NCBI GenBank assembly: GCA_948468385.1 | Contig: CAOKHZ010000010.1 | Coordinates: 1-64,000 of the forward strand | Source: an uncultured Faecalicatena sp. | Lineage (GTDB): Bacteria > Bacillota > Clostridia > Lachnospirales > Lachnospiraceae | Direction of reading: 5' to 3' | Length of the DNA: 64,000 bases | In this document: one piece after another, positions 53,010 to 61,952 of the stretch | Numbering within the stretch: the first letter of the stretch is position 1 | How the letters are laid out: every line of letters starts with the position of its first letter | Position numbers and translations under genes: made by a program | The notes under the pieces: model-generated | Seen by the model: the letters and a program-made list of their open reading frames with translations, nothing else | The model's database searches: none | Told to the model about the DNA's origin: nothing

Positions 53010-55367
53010 TTATTTTCCAAAATTGCTAATTCTTATAGCAGGTCGCACGCCAATATAATCTGCAGTTCCAACAACGCTATATTCATCATCAAAAGGCATA
53101 AACCGACAGTCGCCCCGATCATCTACAATCCACCATCGGTACGCTCCCATCTCCTCGTCCAGCCTCAACCCATTTGCCTGCGCATAAGGCGTTGCTTCAC
53201 AGATTTTTTCCTCGCCCGACACAAAGCTCTTGCCAGCATCGAACAAGTTTAATAAAAATATTTTTTCTTCATCATGCCCTAGTATTAATTTCTGCTCCTC
53301 TTCAGTAAATGCCTCGTTAATAAACGTATTATTCAGCCATTGATTAAGAGAACATTTTTCCCACCATATCCTTGTGCTATGCATGTCATACGGCTGACAA
53401 TCAAGGATATCTTTACTCACCAAAAACAGCTCGTTTCCACTTCTCCAATATACCAACCATTCAATGTCTTCCTTGCCGTCTCCCATGTCATTGTTCTGCT
53501 CATATTTACCAAAAGTGATACAATCGCCTACTTGCGCCACTGCTGGATGTTCACTCAAAATATTTTGCGCCATCTCTTCGCTGTTTTTATATGAAAGGCT
53601 TTTGAATGCGACATATGCCTCTTCGTATTTCTCCGCCTCGTACAAGTCCATGGCAGAATTGTATGCGGAAGACAACTTCAACCAAGGTTCCGCCAAAGAC
53701 CACACAGCAATAAACAAAGGGATTGTCAACACGGCCACCGCTACGCCAACATACATTTTGCGTTTCTTCCGCTTTTGTTCCTCCGCCCTCTGCTTTCTAA
53801 GTTCATATAGTTTTTGGCCACAATATTCTCGTTTTTCATCCGCGTCCCTCCAGCCCGGAATAGACCCAAATTTTTCCATCGCCATTTCATACGATGCCAC
53901 ACTCGCCGCAGCCATGTAACTTATACCAGAATCATATATCTGCTCTCTCTCTTTCCTTTCTTTTTCTTCACGATATATCCTTGCTTTTTCGCGGCATTCC
54001 TTTGCCAACTCTTCTGAATCCTCATATGTCCCAATAGTTCCAAACAGTTTTGCCGCCTCCTGATATCCCTCCGCATTTGCCGCACTTCTCATTATACTAA
54101 TTGCAGTACCATAAATTTTCTTTTTTTGCTCTAGCTCATTACGTTCCACAATGTAATTGTTATATCCTACCACTTCCGCAACTAATTTTTCATCCCCGAA
54201 CCGTAGAATTTTCTTGTAATTGCCACTACCGTCAAACGGTTCCGCCAAATCTGCCAGTTCTTCCCGCGTATTCACTTCCAACTCAACCATCAGCTTGCCA
54301 AGATAAGCCTCACCACACTCCGGCTCGATGTCAAGCACCCGTTCACAGTATTCTTCAGCACTTTCGAAATCATCATCTTCCAAAAATAAGAACACCCGCT
54401 TCAGCAAAGATGTAATTTTCACGTCACCGCCAGAATTAACAACCTCCTTCACCACCACCGGCTTTTCCTCTTCCACCTGCGCGATTTTCTTAATTCCCCG
54501 CACCAGATCCTGCATGAAGCCTAGCTTCGACATGTCCTGCGCCTGCAAATGCGAAAATTCCTCCGGCAAGTCATACGGATCCATGTCACGGTAAGCCGGA
54601 ATAAGCATCTTTTTCTCACCATTCCGAATCAATGCAAGATAACGGCTCCACTCATTTTTCACCCATGCAGCCTGAAAATACTCCCCCCTCGTACCAAGAA
54701 CCACCATCACCTTCGCACTGTTCAACGCAGAAAATATGTACGGCTCATAGGCCGTCCCAATCTTATCCTCCAGCGTAATACGTGCATAAAATACCTTGAA
54801 GCCTTCCTCCGTCAATTCATGATACAACTCATTTGCCAAAACCGAGTCCGGCGTCCTGCGGCCGCCATTGTCGCTCTCCTTGTAACAAATGAACACGTCA
54901 AACGGCTCTTCCTGCTGTGAAATGGCCAAAATGCCTTTCTGAATTTTATCAATAACCTTCGCCTGCTCCTCATAGATGGACTTTTGATATCCATCCGCAT
55001 ACTCCAACGCGGACTTGTAGTCCTCGTCCGAAAAAATCGACGCGAACTGGGTACGGTTCACGGTCGGCACGCGCTTATGCGTGGCCGGGTCTTCCACATA
55101 CTCGACCCCGTATCGGCAAAGCACGATGGACCAGTAAGCTTCCGCGTCCGTCTTGTCCTCGCTCAAAATCTGCTCGTAAATACCCATCGCCTTGTCAAAC
55201 TCGTCATTGCGGAAAAAATGATTCGCCCGATCATATAAATTCGCCCGCTTTTCATCGTCAAGCCTCGGCACGGTCTGTTTTGTGCCGCAATATTCGCACA
55301 CCGCAACGCTCTCGCCACCACTGATTTCCAACGCGCCCCCGCACATTTTACATTTGTAAATAGACAT
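53010..55367 (-). CDS. Zinc ribbon-TPR-TIR-TPR-TM-DUF6273 protein
   Basis: Protein of 785 residues. Order: zinc ribbon (CKMC at 6-9, CEYC at 24-27), TPR-like helices (40-150), TIR domain (about 153-260, FDVFICYKESDNGG to AAWVKNEWSRYLAL) with E208 in TAYEPY as the probable NADase glutamate, more TPR-like repeats (320-535), one TM segment (537-557) and DUF6273 (610-783). The ATG at 55367 has GGGAGG eight bases upstream. The TIR side should be cytoplasmic and DUF6273 outside, so the protein could signal across the membrane. Preceded by a promoter shared with the SPFH operon. Bacterial TIR proteins are often NAD-consuming defence effectors, but no phage link is shown here. Confidence 0.88.
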   Translation of the reverse strand: MSIYKCKMCGGALEISGGESVAVCEYCGTKQTVPRLDDEKRANLYDRANHFFRNDEFDKAMGIYEQILSEDKTDAEAYWSIVLCRYGVEYVEDPATHKRVPTVNRTQFASIFSDEDYKSALEYADGYQKSIYEEQAKVIDKIQKGILAISQQEEPFDVFICYKESDNGGRRTPDSVLANELYHELTEEGFKVFYARITLEDKIGTAYEPYIFSALNSAKVMVVLGTRGEYFQAAWVKNEWSRYLALIRNGEKKMLIPAYRDMDPYDLPEEFSHLQAQDMSKLGFMQDLVRGIKKIAQVEEEKPVVVKEVVNSGGDVKITSLLKRVFLFLEDDDFESAEEYCERVLDIEPECGEAYLGKLMVELEVNTREELADLAEPFDGSGNYKKILRFGDEKLVAEVVGYNNYIVERNELEQKKKIYGTAISIMRSAANAEGYQEAAKLFGTIGTYEDSEELAKECREKARIYREEKERKEREQIYDSGISYMAAASVASYEMAMEKFGSIPGWRDADEKREYCGQKLYELRKQRAEEQKRKKRKMYVGVAVAVLTIPLFIAVWSLAEPWLKLSSAYNSAMDLYEAEKYEEAYVAFKSLSYKNSEEMAQNILSEHPAVAQVGDCITFGKYEQNNDMGDGKEDIEWLVYWRSGNELFLVSKDILDCQPYDMHSTRIWWEKCSLNQWLNNTFINEAFTEEEQKLILGHDEEKIFLLNLFDAGKSFVSGEEKICEATPYAQANGLRLDEEMGAYRWWIVDDRGDCRFMPFDDEYSVVGTADYIGVRPAIRISNFGK

Positions 55368-55472
55368 CACAATTCCCTCCCACATCATTTTTCCTTAGTA
55401 AATAGCAATAAACTCTCGAAATCACGCCATCTCTTATAAGCTCAAAACGTATCACCTTTTTCCCTAATATTT

Positions 55473-55514
55473 ATTATATTATAGTCAAAAAACAAAAACA
55501 ATCCTTTTGTCCAA
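55473..55514 (-). promoter_or_regulatory. Promoter of the TIR gene with Spo0A-box-like site
   Basis: Minus-strand TTGTTT, 17 bases, TATAAT. Six bases upstream of the minus-35 lies TGTCCAA on the plus strand (55508-55514), one mismatch from the Spo0A box TGTCGAA. Nearly the same block occurs at 60540-60582. Confidence 0.65.
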
Positions 55515-55526
55515 AAATAGCCGAAT

Positions 55527-55551
55527 CGTTACTATCCAGCGTTACTATCCA
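55527..55551. repeat. Tandem 12-bp repeat
   Basis: CGTTACTATCCA occurs at 55527-55538 and again at 55540-55551. It resembles the dispersed GTTACTATTCA motif at 284, 18557 and 49012. Confidence 0.65.
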
Positions 55552-55590
55552 ATCCGCGCCAGCGCAATGCCAAATGTTAACATCAAATCT

Positions 55591-55625
55591 AAAAAGCCGG
55601 GAATCCAAGCGAACTCCCGGCTTTT
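55591..55625. terminator. Bidirectional terminator after the SDR gene
   Basis: AAAAAGCCGGGA and TCCCGGCTTTT form a stem with A/T flanks on both sides, so it can stop transcription on either strand. Confidence 0.82.
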
Positions 55626-55675
55626 GCTATCACAACAGCAATCTTTACATACACTACGACTTGTTACTACACCCC

Positions 55676-56506
55676 TTACTGTGCCCTATCTTCCATCATG
55701 GCATTCATCGCCGCCACGGAACCACCATCATAAAGCACGTCCACGCCGCAGAGGTAACTGCACTCGTCACTGACCATGAACGCCATCATTTTCGCGATTT
55801 CCTCCGGCTCGCCGAGTCTTCCCATCGCACCCTGCTTCGCAAAGGCCGCCGCCTGCTCCCCTTCGACCTCTCCCATCGGAGTCTTAAACGTTCCCGGGGA
55901 AATGGAAACGACGCGGATGCCTTTCTTACCCAACTTTACGGCTTCCCTTGCCGTATACCATACGACGAAATTCTTTGACATCGTGTAAGCCATGCCCGAA
56001 CGTTGTTCTTCCGGCACGCCCGCGATAATCTGATTTACCGCGCCCTCAAACGCCGCAACATCGGAAAGAGCCATTTTATAAACCTGCTTCGGCACACGAT
56101 CAGCAGGCATCATGTACGCCGACATGGAAGACACATTCAAAATGCAACTTCCGGCTTCCATCACTTCCGCAAACTCTTCATCAATATTGATAGTACCAAC
56201 CGCGTTGATTTTGAAAATCTTCTCTCCATCCGCCATGTGCGGGGACACGCCCGCCGCATGAATCACAGTCTTTACCGTTCCCTGCGAAGCCGCATACGCC
56301 GCCAACTTCTTCATGGACTCACGGTCAGATGCATCGCCCGGATAAGCTTCCGCGTCAATTCCTAAGGCTTTCAACTCTGCAATTGCATTTTCCAACTTGG
56401 AAACCGTACGTCCGACAAGGATGATTTTCTGCTCCTTGCCCAGAATCTTGGCCGTTTCCAATCCCATTCCGCTACCGCCGCCGGTTACAACACAAACATT
56501 TCCCAT
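55676..56506 (-). CDS. SDR-family oxidoreductase
   Basis: Protein of 276 residues, classical short-chain dehydrogenase. Cofactor motif TGGGSGMG near residue 9, a Ser in NVSSMSAYMM and the YTMSK catalytic Tyr/Lys. C-terminal CGVDVLYDGG is typical. I chose the second ATG (56506) since the GAGGT site directly abuts the first. It sits between the two TIR genes but has its own terminator, so a functional link is uncertain. Substrate unknown, perhaps a 3-alpha-hydroxysteroid or sugar alcohol by resemblance only. Confidence 0.88.
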   Translation of the reverse strand: MGNVCVVTGGGSGMGLETAKILGKEQKIILVGRTVSKLENAIAELKALGIDAEAYPGDASDRESMKKLAAYAASQGTVKTVIHAAGVSPHMADGEKIFKINAVGTINIDEEFAEVMEAGSCILNVSSMSAYMMPADRVPKQVYKMALSDVAAFEGAVNQIIAGVPEEQRSGMAYTMSKNFVVWYTAREAVKLGKKGIRVVSISPGTFKTPMGEVEGEQAAAFAKQGAMGRLGEPEEIAKMMAFMVSDECSYLCGVDVLYDGGSVAAMNAMMEDRAQ

Positions 56507-56669
56507 TGCTTTCATACCTCTCTTTTTACTTTTTGATTGGACAATTTTACTTTGTCATTTTTCTAACAATCTATTTATTATTGTAACATTAGATGTATGC
56601 ACATTGCAACCGACAATTTCAATACAGTTGTAGAGATATTCAAAAACTTATATCCCGCATTTATCATTC

Positions 56670-58340
56670 TCATATAAATGATACCAAAACAAAAATCAAC
56701 ACCACTACCACTATTGAAATCAACATAAAAATAACAGGAAACCAATTCTCAAATCTCTGTTCGGCCGCTTCTTTTACTCGCAATGTCTCAAGGCTTTGAC
56801 GACAAGCATTTAACAGTTCATCTGCATCTCTCCAGCCCGGAATGATTTCTAATTGTTTTATGGCCTCCTCACAAGCGTCCGCTCTGTTCTCAGACATTTT
56901 CTTCCTTGCTATGGTATACGCCGTCTCTCTCCAAGCAATTTCCGCTTTTTCATGACATTCTCCGGCCAATGCAACAGCATCCTCATATGTGCTAATAGAC
57001 TCGAACGCTACTGCAGCCTCCTCAAATTTCTTCTGAGTATTCGCCTCCCTCATGATACTAATGGCAGTATCATAAACCTCTTTCTGACGTTCCAACTCAT
57101 TATTCCTGATAATCTGCTCATTGTACGCTTTCACAGTCGCAATTAATTTTGCATTTCCAAAGCGAAGGATTTTCTCATAATTACTGCTATCATCAAACGT
57201 AATACCGTAATCTACAATATCTTCCTGCTTCTCTGCCTCAAGTTCCACCATCAACTTGCCAAGATACGCCTCACCGCATTCCGGGTCCATATCAAGCACC
57301 CTCTCACAATATTCATCCGCGCTTTCAAAATCTCCATCCTCAAGGAATAGAAATACTCGCTTTAATAATGGCTCAATCTCCTGGCTCTTCTTGGATGATT
57401 TAATTTCTTTCCCTTTCTCCTCTGCTCTTGGTCGTTCCTCTTCCCCCGGCTCCGCGATTTTCTTAATTCCCCGCACCAGGTCCTGCATAAAACCCAATTT
57501 CGACATGTCCTGCGCCTGCAAATGGGAAAACTCCTCCGGCAAGTCATACGGATCCATGTCACGGTAAGCAGGAATGAGCATCTTCTTCTCTCCGTTTCGA
57601 ATCAACGCGAGGTAACGGCTCCACTCATTTTTGACCCACGCCGCCTGAAAATATTCCGGCCTCGTACCAAGGACCACCATCACCTTCGCGCTATTTAACG
57701 CGGAAAAGATATACGGTTCATACGCCGTGCCAATCTTGTCCTCCAACGTGATGCGGGAAAAGAACACCTTAAATCCTTCCTCGGTCAACTCATGGTAAAG
57801 CTCGTTGGCCAAAACCGAATCCGGTGTCCTGCGGCCGCCGTTGTCCGTCTCCTTATAGCAAATGAACACGTCAAACGGCTCCTCCTGCTGCGAGATGGCC
57901 AAAATGTCCTTCTGGATTTTGTCAATGATTTTGGCTTGTTCCTCATAAACGGATTTCTGATATCCATCCGCATACTCCAACGCGGACTTGTAGTCCTCAT
58001 CCGAAAAAATTGACGCAAACTGGGTGCGGTTCACGGTCGGCATGCGCTTGTGCGTGGACGGGTCTTCCACGTATTCCACCCCGTATCGGCAAAGCACGAT
58101 GGACCAGTAGGCTTCCGCGTCCGTCCTATCCTCGCTCAAAATCTGCTCGTAAATTCCCATCGCCTTGTCAAACTCATCATTGCGGAAAAAATGATTCGCC
58201 CGGTCATATAAATTCGCTCTCTTTTCGCTATCAAGCCTCGGCACCGTCTGCTTCGTGCCGCAATATTCACACACCGCGACGCTATCACCATCACCGATTT
58301 CCAACGCGCCCCCGCACATTTTACACTTGTAGATAGACAT
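56670..58340 (-). CDS. Zinc ribbon-TPR-TIR-TPR-TM protein without DUF6273
   Basis: Protein of 556 residues. The first 295 residues are nearly identical to the TIR protein at 53010-55367, including the ribbon cysteines, the TIR domain and AYEPY with its glutamate. Differences such as FFSRIT for FYARIT and RPEY for RGEY are few. After an acidic/basic linker (about 300-320) the TPR region diverges, and the protein ends with a C-terminal TM segment (about 535-555), with no DUF6273. GGGAGG lies about nine bases upstream. It is 137 bases after the four-TM gene and probably the third gene of the SPFH operon. Confidence 0.87.
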   Translation of the reverse strand: MSIYKCKMCGGALEIGDGDSVAVCEYCGTKQTVPRLDSEKRANLYDRANHFFRNDEFDKAMGIYEQILSEDRTDAEAYWSIVLCRYGVEYVEDPSTHKRMPTVNRTQFASIFSDEDYKSALEYADGYQKSVYEEQAKIIDKIQKDILAISQQEEPFDVFICYKETDNGGRRTPDSVLANELYHELTEEGFKVFFSRITLEDKIGTAYEPYIFSALNSAKVMVVLGTRPEYFQAAWVKNEWSRYLALIRNGEKKMLIPAYRDMDPYDLPEEFSHLQAQDMSKLGFMQDLVRGIKKIAEPGEEERPRAEEKGKEIKSSKKSQEIEPLLKRVFLFLEDGDFESADEYCERVLDMDPECGEAYLGKLMVELEAEKQEDIVDYGITFDDSSNYEKILRFGNAKLIATVKAYNEQIIRNNELERQKEVYDTAISIMREANTQKKFEEAAVAFESISTYEDAVALAGECHEKAEIAWRETAYTIARKKMSENRADACEEAIKQLEIIPGWRDADELLNACRQSLETLRVKEAAEQRFENWFPVIFMLISIVVVVLIFVLVSFI

Positions 58341-58397
58341 TACAACTTCCTCCCTGCGTTCTTTCCTTTTGTAAATGGGCACTTCCGTAACAGATTT

Positions 58398-58430
58398 ATA
58401 CTCACGACAAATTTTATCTGCCGTGAGTAT
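58398..58430. repeat. Inverted repeat between the four-TM gene and TIR gene
   Basis: ATACTCACG and CGTGAGTAT, perfect 9-bp arms with a 15-base AT-rich loop. No T-run, so readthrough into the TIR gene is possible. Confidence 0.55.
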
Positions 58431-58477
58431 CGCTCCGGTTGTTGCCCGCGAAAATACACTTCCCCTATTTTGACAAC

Positions 58478-59182
58478 TTACACTTTTAGCAACTTACACT
58501 TTTTATTTCTGTCATCAAGCAAAACGACGACTTCCTCGCCTACACTTTTCGCCGTTTCCGCGTCATCAGCCGCAACCGCCTTGCCAAAAACAGAAAAACG
58601 AAGCGTGATCTGCGTTTCCATTTCTGCCAGCGCGTCACTGCTCATCGGGTCTGAATAGCGAACGGCCTCATACACCTTTTTGCATTCCACCTTCACGGCA
58701 TCCGATTTCGCCCGCGCCATCAAAGATTCGGCATCGACCGTCAGCGACTTGACAAACAACGTCTTTTCTTTTACCTTGTCATCGATCTCGCCCACGATTT
58801 CCCCCGCGGCAACGGCCTTTATCACCAAAATGGCATAGAAGCAGAGAAATACAAAGCAAAGAATGAAGCCCAGCCAGGCCGGGAAGCGCGGCACCAGCAT
58901 GCAGACGGTGCCACAGACAAGCGTCAAAACCAGTCCCGTCCAACTGACCTGCAGAAGCGGTATCCTATAAAAAAACTTGTCCAGCCTTTCCGGCTTAAAC
59001 GCATAGGATGATACGCCAAGCTGTACCGCAAAGGCAATCACGATAAAAATATATCCCGGCCAAAATAACCTATCAAACCGCTCCGTACCGGGCACGCGCC
59101 CCGACACCGTAAACGCCACCACATTGAAAATGACGAACAATACGACCCAAGCAGCCAAATAATACTTGAAATTCTTCTTCAT
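58478..59182 (-). CDS. Four-TM protein with C-terminal helical domain
   Basis: Protein of 234 residues. Hydrophobic segments at about 7-27, 42-62, 80-100 and 103-123, then a soluble helical domain with charged residues. It starts three bases after the SPFH gene stop, clearly in one operon. I do not recognise the family. As SPFH proteins commonly pair with a membrane partner, it may anchor or regulate the SPFH protein. Confidence 0.78.
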   Translation of the reverse strand: MKKNFKYYLAAWVVLFVIFNVVAFTVSGRVPGTERFDRLFWPGYIFIVIAFAVQLGVSSYAFKPERLDKFFYRIPLLQVSWTGLVLTLVCGTVCMLVPRFPAWLGFILCFVFLCFYAILVIKAVAAGEIVGEIDDKVKEKTLFVKSLTVDAESLMARAKSDAVKVECKKVYEAVRYSDPMSSDALAEMETQITLRFSVFGKAVAADDAETAKSVGEEVVVLLDDRNKKCKLLKV

Positions 59183-59185
59183 CTT

Positions 59186-60475
59186 TTAGCCCTCCCTCTT
59201 CGTGCCACATTTCGGGCAAAATTTCCCGGCACGCTCAAATTTGTAGCCACAATTCCGACAAACGCCGCTATTTACCACCGGTTCTCCGCATTCCTCGCAA
59301 AAGGAAGCACCCGCCGCCAGCTTCGCGCCACAGTTTTCGCAAAAGCCACCCTCCTGCTGCCCCGCCGCTGGAACTTGCCCTGATGCCATCCCTACTGTCA
59401 TCGGATTTTGACCCGACATGTCCGTCCGCCCTCCGGGCATCACCAAATTTTGTTCCGCCGCAAAATTCTGTCCGGGCGGCACGGGAGCCTGCGCGGTATT
59501 TATGGCGTCGCTCATCATGCCGCCGACCATGCCGCCAACGGCACCGCCGACTCCCGCCATGGTTCCAAAACCGACACCCATGTTCGTAAACTGACCAACC
59601 GCTTCATTTTCCGCCACCCGTTCGGCAACGTCAAAACCTCTCTCCTGCTGGTAGCTGTAGCCCTCCTGCGCGCGCTTGGCAGCAATGGCCTTGGACTCGA
59701 TCACCACCTTCTGCGCCTCCGTCTGGGCATAAATGAGATCCGTCTGTTGGCGCAGCTTTGCCTCTGCAATATCCGCATACTGGCGGAAATGCAGTTCCTT
59801 GAACTTCTCATATTGCTTATCACCGTCAGGCCGCAAAACATTTGTGACAAAAAAACGCTCCAAAGAAACGCCGTAATCCGCAAAATCCGCAGTCAAAAGA
59901 CCCTTCACGGAATCGGAAAACAACGTAAGGTTTTCATCAATCTCAAAAATATTAATCGCATTATTCTTCATAACCTGCGCGATGTATGTCTTCACCCTCG
60001 TCATGAGGAAGGCGCGGAAAAAGCCGACCAGTTTCTGCTGGTTCAACAAATTCTCCGTACCGACCAGCTTTAAAAGCAACTTACGGCTATCTTCGACGCG
60101 AAGGCTCATCTCACCGGACGCGCCAATCGAAATCGGGAATCCATATGTAGGCTCGATGTACTGCACCTTGCTGTCCGTCCCCCACTTGATTGACATTTGC
60201 TCCGTCTTATTGATAAAATAGACCTCACAATGAAACGGAGTGTCACCGCCGGTTACACGGTTCAATAATTTCCCCAGCATCGGCACGTTCTGTGTCTCCA
60301 ACGTGTATCTGCCCGGGCCGAACAAGTCAAGAGCCTGCCCGTTTAGAAAGAAAATGGCCTCCTGGTTTTCATGCACGATCAATTGTGTCAGACTGTTGAA
60401 GTCCTCCAATGGATGCTTCCAGATAAATGTAGTGTTGTCTCCCTCATACTTGATAATCTCTGCAATCTTCGCCAC
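59186..60475 (-). CDS. SPFH-domain protein with C-terminal double zinc ribbon
   Basis: Protein of 429 residues. SPFH/band-7 domain at about 25-235 (VHENQEAIFFLNGQALDLFGPGRY without the run-on), coiled coil about 235-285, a Gly/Met-rich hydrophobic patch (about 300-325) that may insert in membrane, a Pro/Gln linker and two zinc ribbons (CENC...CEEC and CRNC...CPKC). This matches the YdjI-type or virion-core-like SPFH proteins. The start is GTG with AAGGAGG seven bases upstream. It heads the SPFH, four-TM, TIR operon under the promoter at 60540. Confidence 0.88.
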   Translation of the reverse strand: MAKIAEIIKYEGDNTTFIWKHPLEDFNSLTQLIVHENQEAIFFLNGQALDLFGPGRYTLETQNVPMLGKLLNRVTGGDTPFHCEVYFINKTEQMSIKWGTDSKVQYIEPTYGFPISIGASGEMSLRVEDSRKLLLKLVGTENLLNQQKLVGFFRAFLMTRVKTYIAQVMKNNAINIFEIDENLTLFSDSVKGLLTADFADYGVSLERFFVTNVLRPDGDKQYEKFKELHFRQYADIAEAKLRQQTDLIYAQTEAQKVVIESKAIAAKRAQEGYSYQQERGFDVAERVAENEAVGQFTNMGVGFGTMAGVGGAVGGMVGGMMSDAINTAQAPVPPGQNFAAEQNLVMPGGRTDMSGQNPMTVGMASGQVPAAGQQEGGFCENCGAKLAAGASFCEECGEPVVNSGVCRNCGYKFERAGKFCPKCGTKREG

Positions 60476-60539
60476 GACACTTCCTCCTTTTCAAACACTG
60501 TAATTCTCACCCTTGAAAGACGTGATGTATCTGCTTTTA

Positions 60540-60582
60540 ATTATATTATAGCGTAAAACTAAAAACAATCCCCTTTGTCGAA
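60540..60582 (-). promoter_or_regulatory. Promoter of the SPFH operon with Spo0A-box-like site
   Basis: Minus-strand TTGTTT, 17 bases, TATAAT. A perfect TGTCGAA (Spo0A-box core) is at 60576-60582, seven bases upstream of the minus-35. The block is almost the same as that before the TIR gene (55473-55514). Confidence 0.68.
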
Positions 60583-60674
60583 AAATAGGTCATGAGAAAT
60601 GAGGTAATATGTTATCCGTTTTTTCATTTTTCTCAAATATCAATATATTTTTATTGAGAATCAATAATTTCATC

Positions 60675-60703
60675 TTGAAAAAGGATATATTATATGTTAT
60701 CAT
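60675..60703 (+). promoter_or_regulatory. Promoter of the small exported-protein gene
   Basis: TTGAAA, 17 bases, TATCAT. Between it and the start codon, a CTTCT/AGAAG hairpin followed by five T (60748-60775) could act as an attenuator. Confidence 0.5.
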
Positions 60704-60795
60704 ACCACATATAAGTTAAACATCGGGTTGCTTATTGGTATCTAAACTTCTAACTGGCGTACCAGAAGTTTTTAGTAATGATAATGGAGGTTCTC

Positions 60796-61242
60796 ATGAA
60801 AAGCAGAAAAATAGTATTCACAGTATCCGGCATCCTACTCATCATCTTATTGGCAGGGATTATTTACTTTTTCACGGGCGGAAGGTCTTACGAACTTCAT
60901 TTGCCGCTGGCAGAAAATTTGAAAAGTATTTCCCTCGAACAGAATAACATCCAAACCACCATTGATGACAGCAAAAAGATAGAAGAGATATTGGATATCA
61001 TCGGTGGAGAAAAAAGAACCACCAAGGAAGAGAGCATACAAGATGCTCCCGTAAATGCAGAAGGTGAAATCAAAATTGATTTCCATTTTTCAGAAACCGG
61101 AATTTCCACTTTATTTATTTACAAGAAAAATAATAGGTACTATATTGAACAGCCCTACAATGGCATCTATCAGATAAACGAGGAAGAATATCATTCCATT
61201 GAGCATTATGTCACCATGAATACGGAAGTTACACTGCACTAG
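60796..61242 (+). CDS. Small membrane-anchored exported protein, DUF5301-like
   Basis: Protein of 148 residues from the ATG at 60796 with GGAGG five bases upstream. One N-terminal TM segment (about 6-26), then a beta-rich extracellular domain (LHLPLAENLKSISLEQNN, YYIEQPYNGIYQI). The form recalls DUF5301 proteins of Firmicutes, but this is from memory. A different small lipoprotein gene follows; the two may respond together to an envelope signal. Confidence 0.65.
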   Translation: MKSRKIVFTVSGILLIILLAGIIYFFTGGRSYELHLPLAENLKSISLEQNNIQTTIDDSKKIEEILDIIGGEKRTTKEESIQDAPVNAEGEIKIDFHFSETGISTLFIYKKNNRYYIEQPYNGIYQINEEEYHSIEHYVTMNTEVTLH

Positions 61243-61258
61243 GCTCGAAAAATTAGAA

Positions 61259-61341
61259 ACTCCGTGAAGCTAAGCTCGATAAATCTCGCCAAGATTCACG
61301 GAGTGCATTCACACTAAGCTCGTGTGAAAACTCGCCAAGTG
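61259..61341. repeat. Two related palindromic units
   Basis: Unit one is closed by ACTCCGTGAA/TTCACGGAGT; unit two by CACT/AGTG. Each contains CTAAGCTCG, a spacer of six or eight bases, then CTCGCCAAG. No gene is seen in 61243-61428. Confidence 0.65.
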
Positions 61342-61428
61342 TTCATTGCAAGTTGCAGGTAACTACATTCGCACATAATTGACCAAAGAACGGTCACTAA
61401 GTGCTCATAGTAAGGAGCGTGTATTTCC

Positions 61429-61800
61429 ATGAAGAAAACATCATTAATCACATTAACCATTTATGTATTAACGCTAACTCTTGTATTTCTTGCGTCCTGC
61501 GCCAAGAAATCCCCCAAGGAGTTACTGGATTTTCAACTTCCAAATGACCAAAATATGATTCTCTACCAAGATATCGAATACCTCCCCTACGGACTTCCCA
61601 ACAAGTCTGACATGAAGGAACAAATCGGCATTTTAAACAATGATGAGAAATACAAGGTTTATAGCTTTCAAGATTACCCCCTGGAGGAATTTATCATCGA
61701 ATATTACGAGTCCGGTTTAATGGATAATCCGGTTCTCTTCCGAGCCAGCGACTGCGACACAGAAATCGAAGACATGTATCTCCTTGGCGAGGAAGAATAA
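61429..61800 (+). CDS. Small lipoprotein of unknown function
   Basis: Protein of 123 residues. The signal peptide ends in LASC (Cys about 24), giving a lipid-anchored protein. The mature part is short and acidic (EDMYLLGEEE at the end) with aromatic-rich strands. GGAG-like site upstream. No recognisable family. Confidence 0.72.
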   Translation: MKKTSLITLTIYVLTLTLVFLASCAKKSPKELLDFQLPNDQNMILYQDIEYLPYGLPNKSDMKEQIGILNNDEKYKVYSFQDYPLEEFIIEYYESGLMDNPVLFRASDCDTEIEDMYLLGEEE

Positions 61801-61804
61801 CAAT

Positions 61805-61834
61805 GTTACGGTTCAGCCAAGGCTGAACCGTAAC
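61805..61834. terminator. Perfect hairpin after the lipoprotein gene
   Basis: GTTACGGTTCAGCC and GGCTGAACCGTAAC are perfect 14-bp arms with a two-base loop. There is no T-run, so termination is not certain. Confidence 0.5.
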
Positions 61835-61952
61835 AGCATATGACCATTAAAATCGCTTCGCGATGAGCCATATGCCTTCTCCCCATCACGTTTTCGTACG
61901 GTCTGCGCAATAAATGCGCAGACCTGGCCGAACCAGCCACCGTTTTCTTATT

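Noticed and set aside
61259-61341. CRISPR array
   Set aside because: There are only two imperfect units with palindromic arms, no regular spacers and no cas genes in the window.
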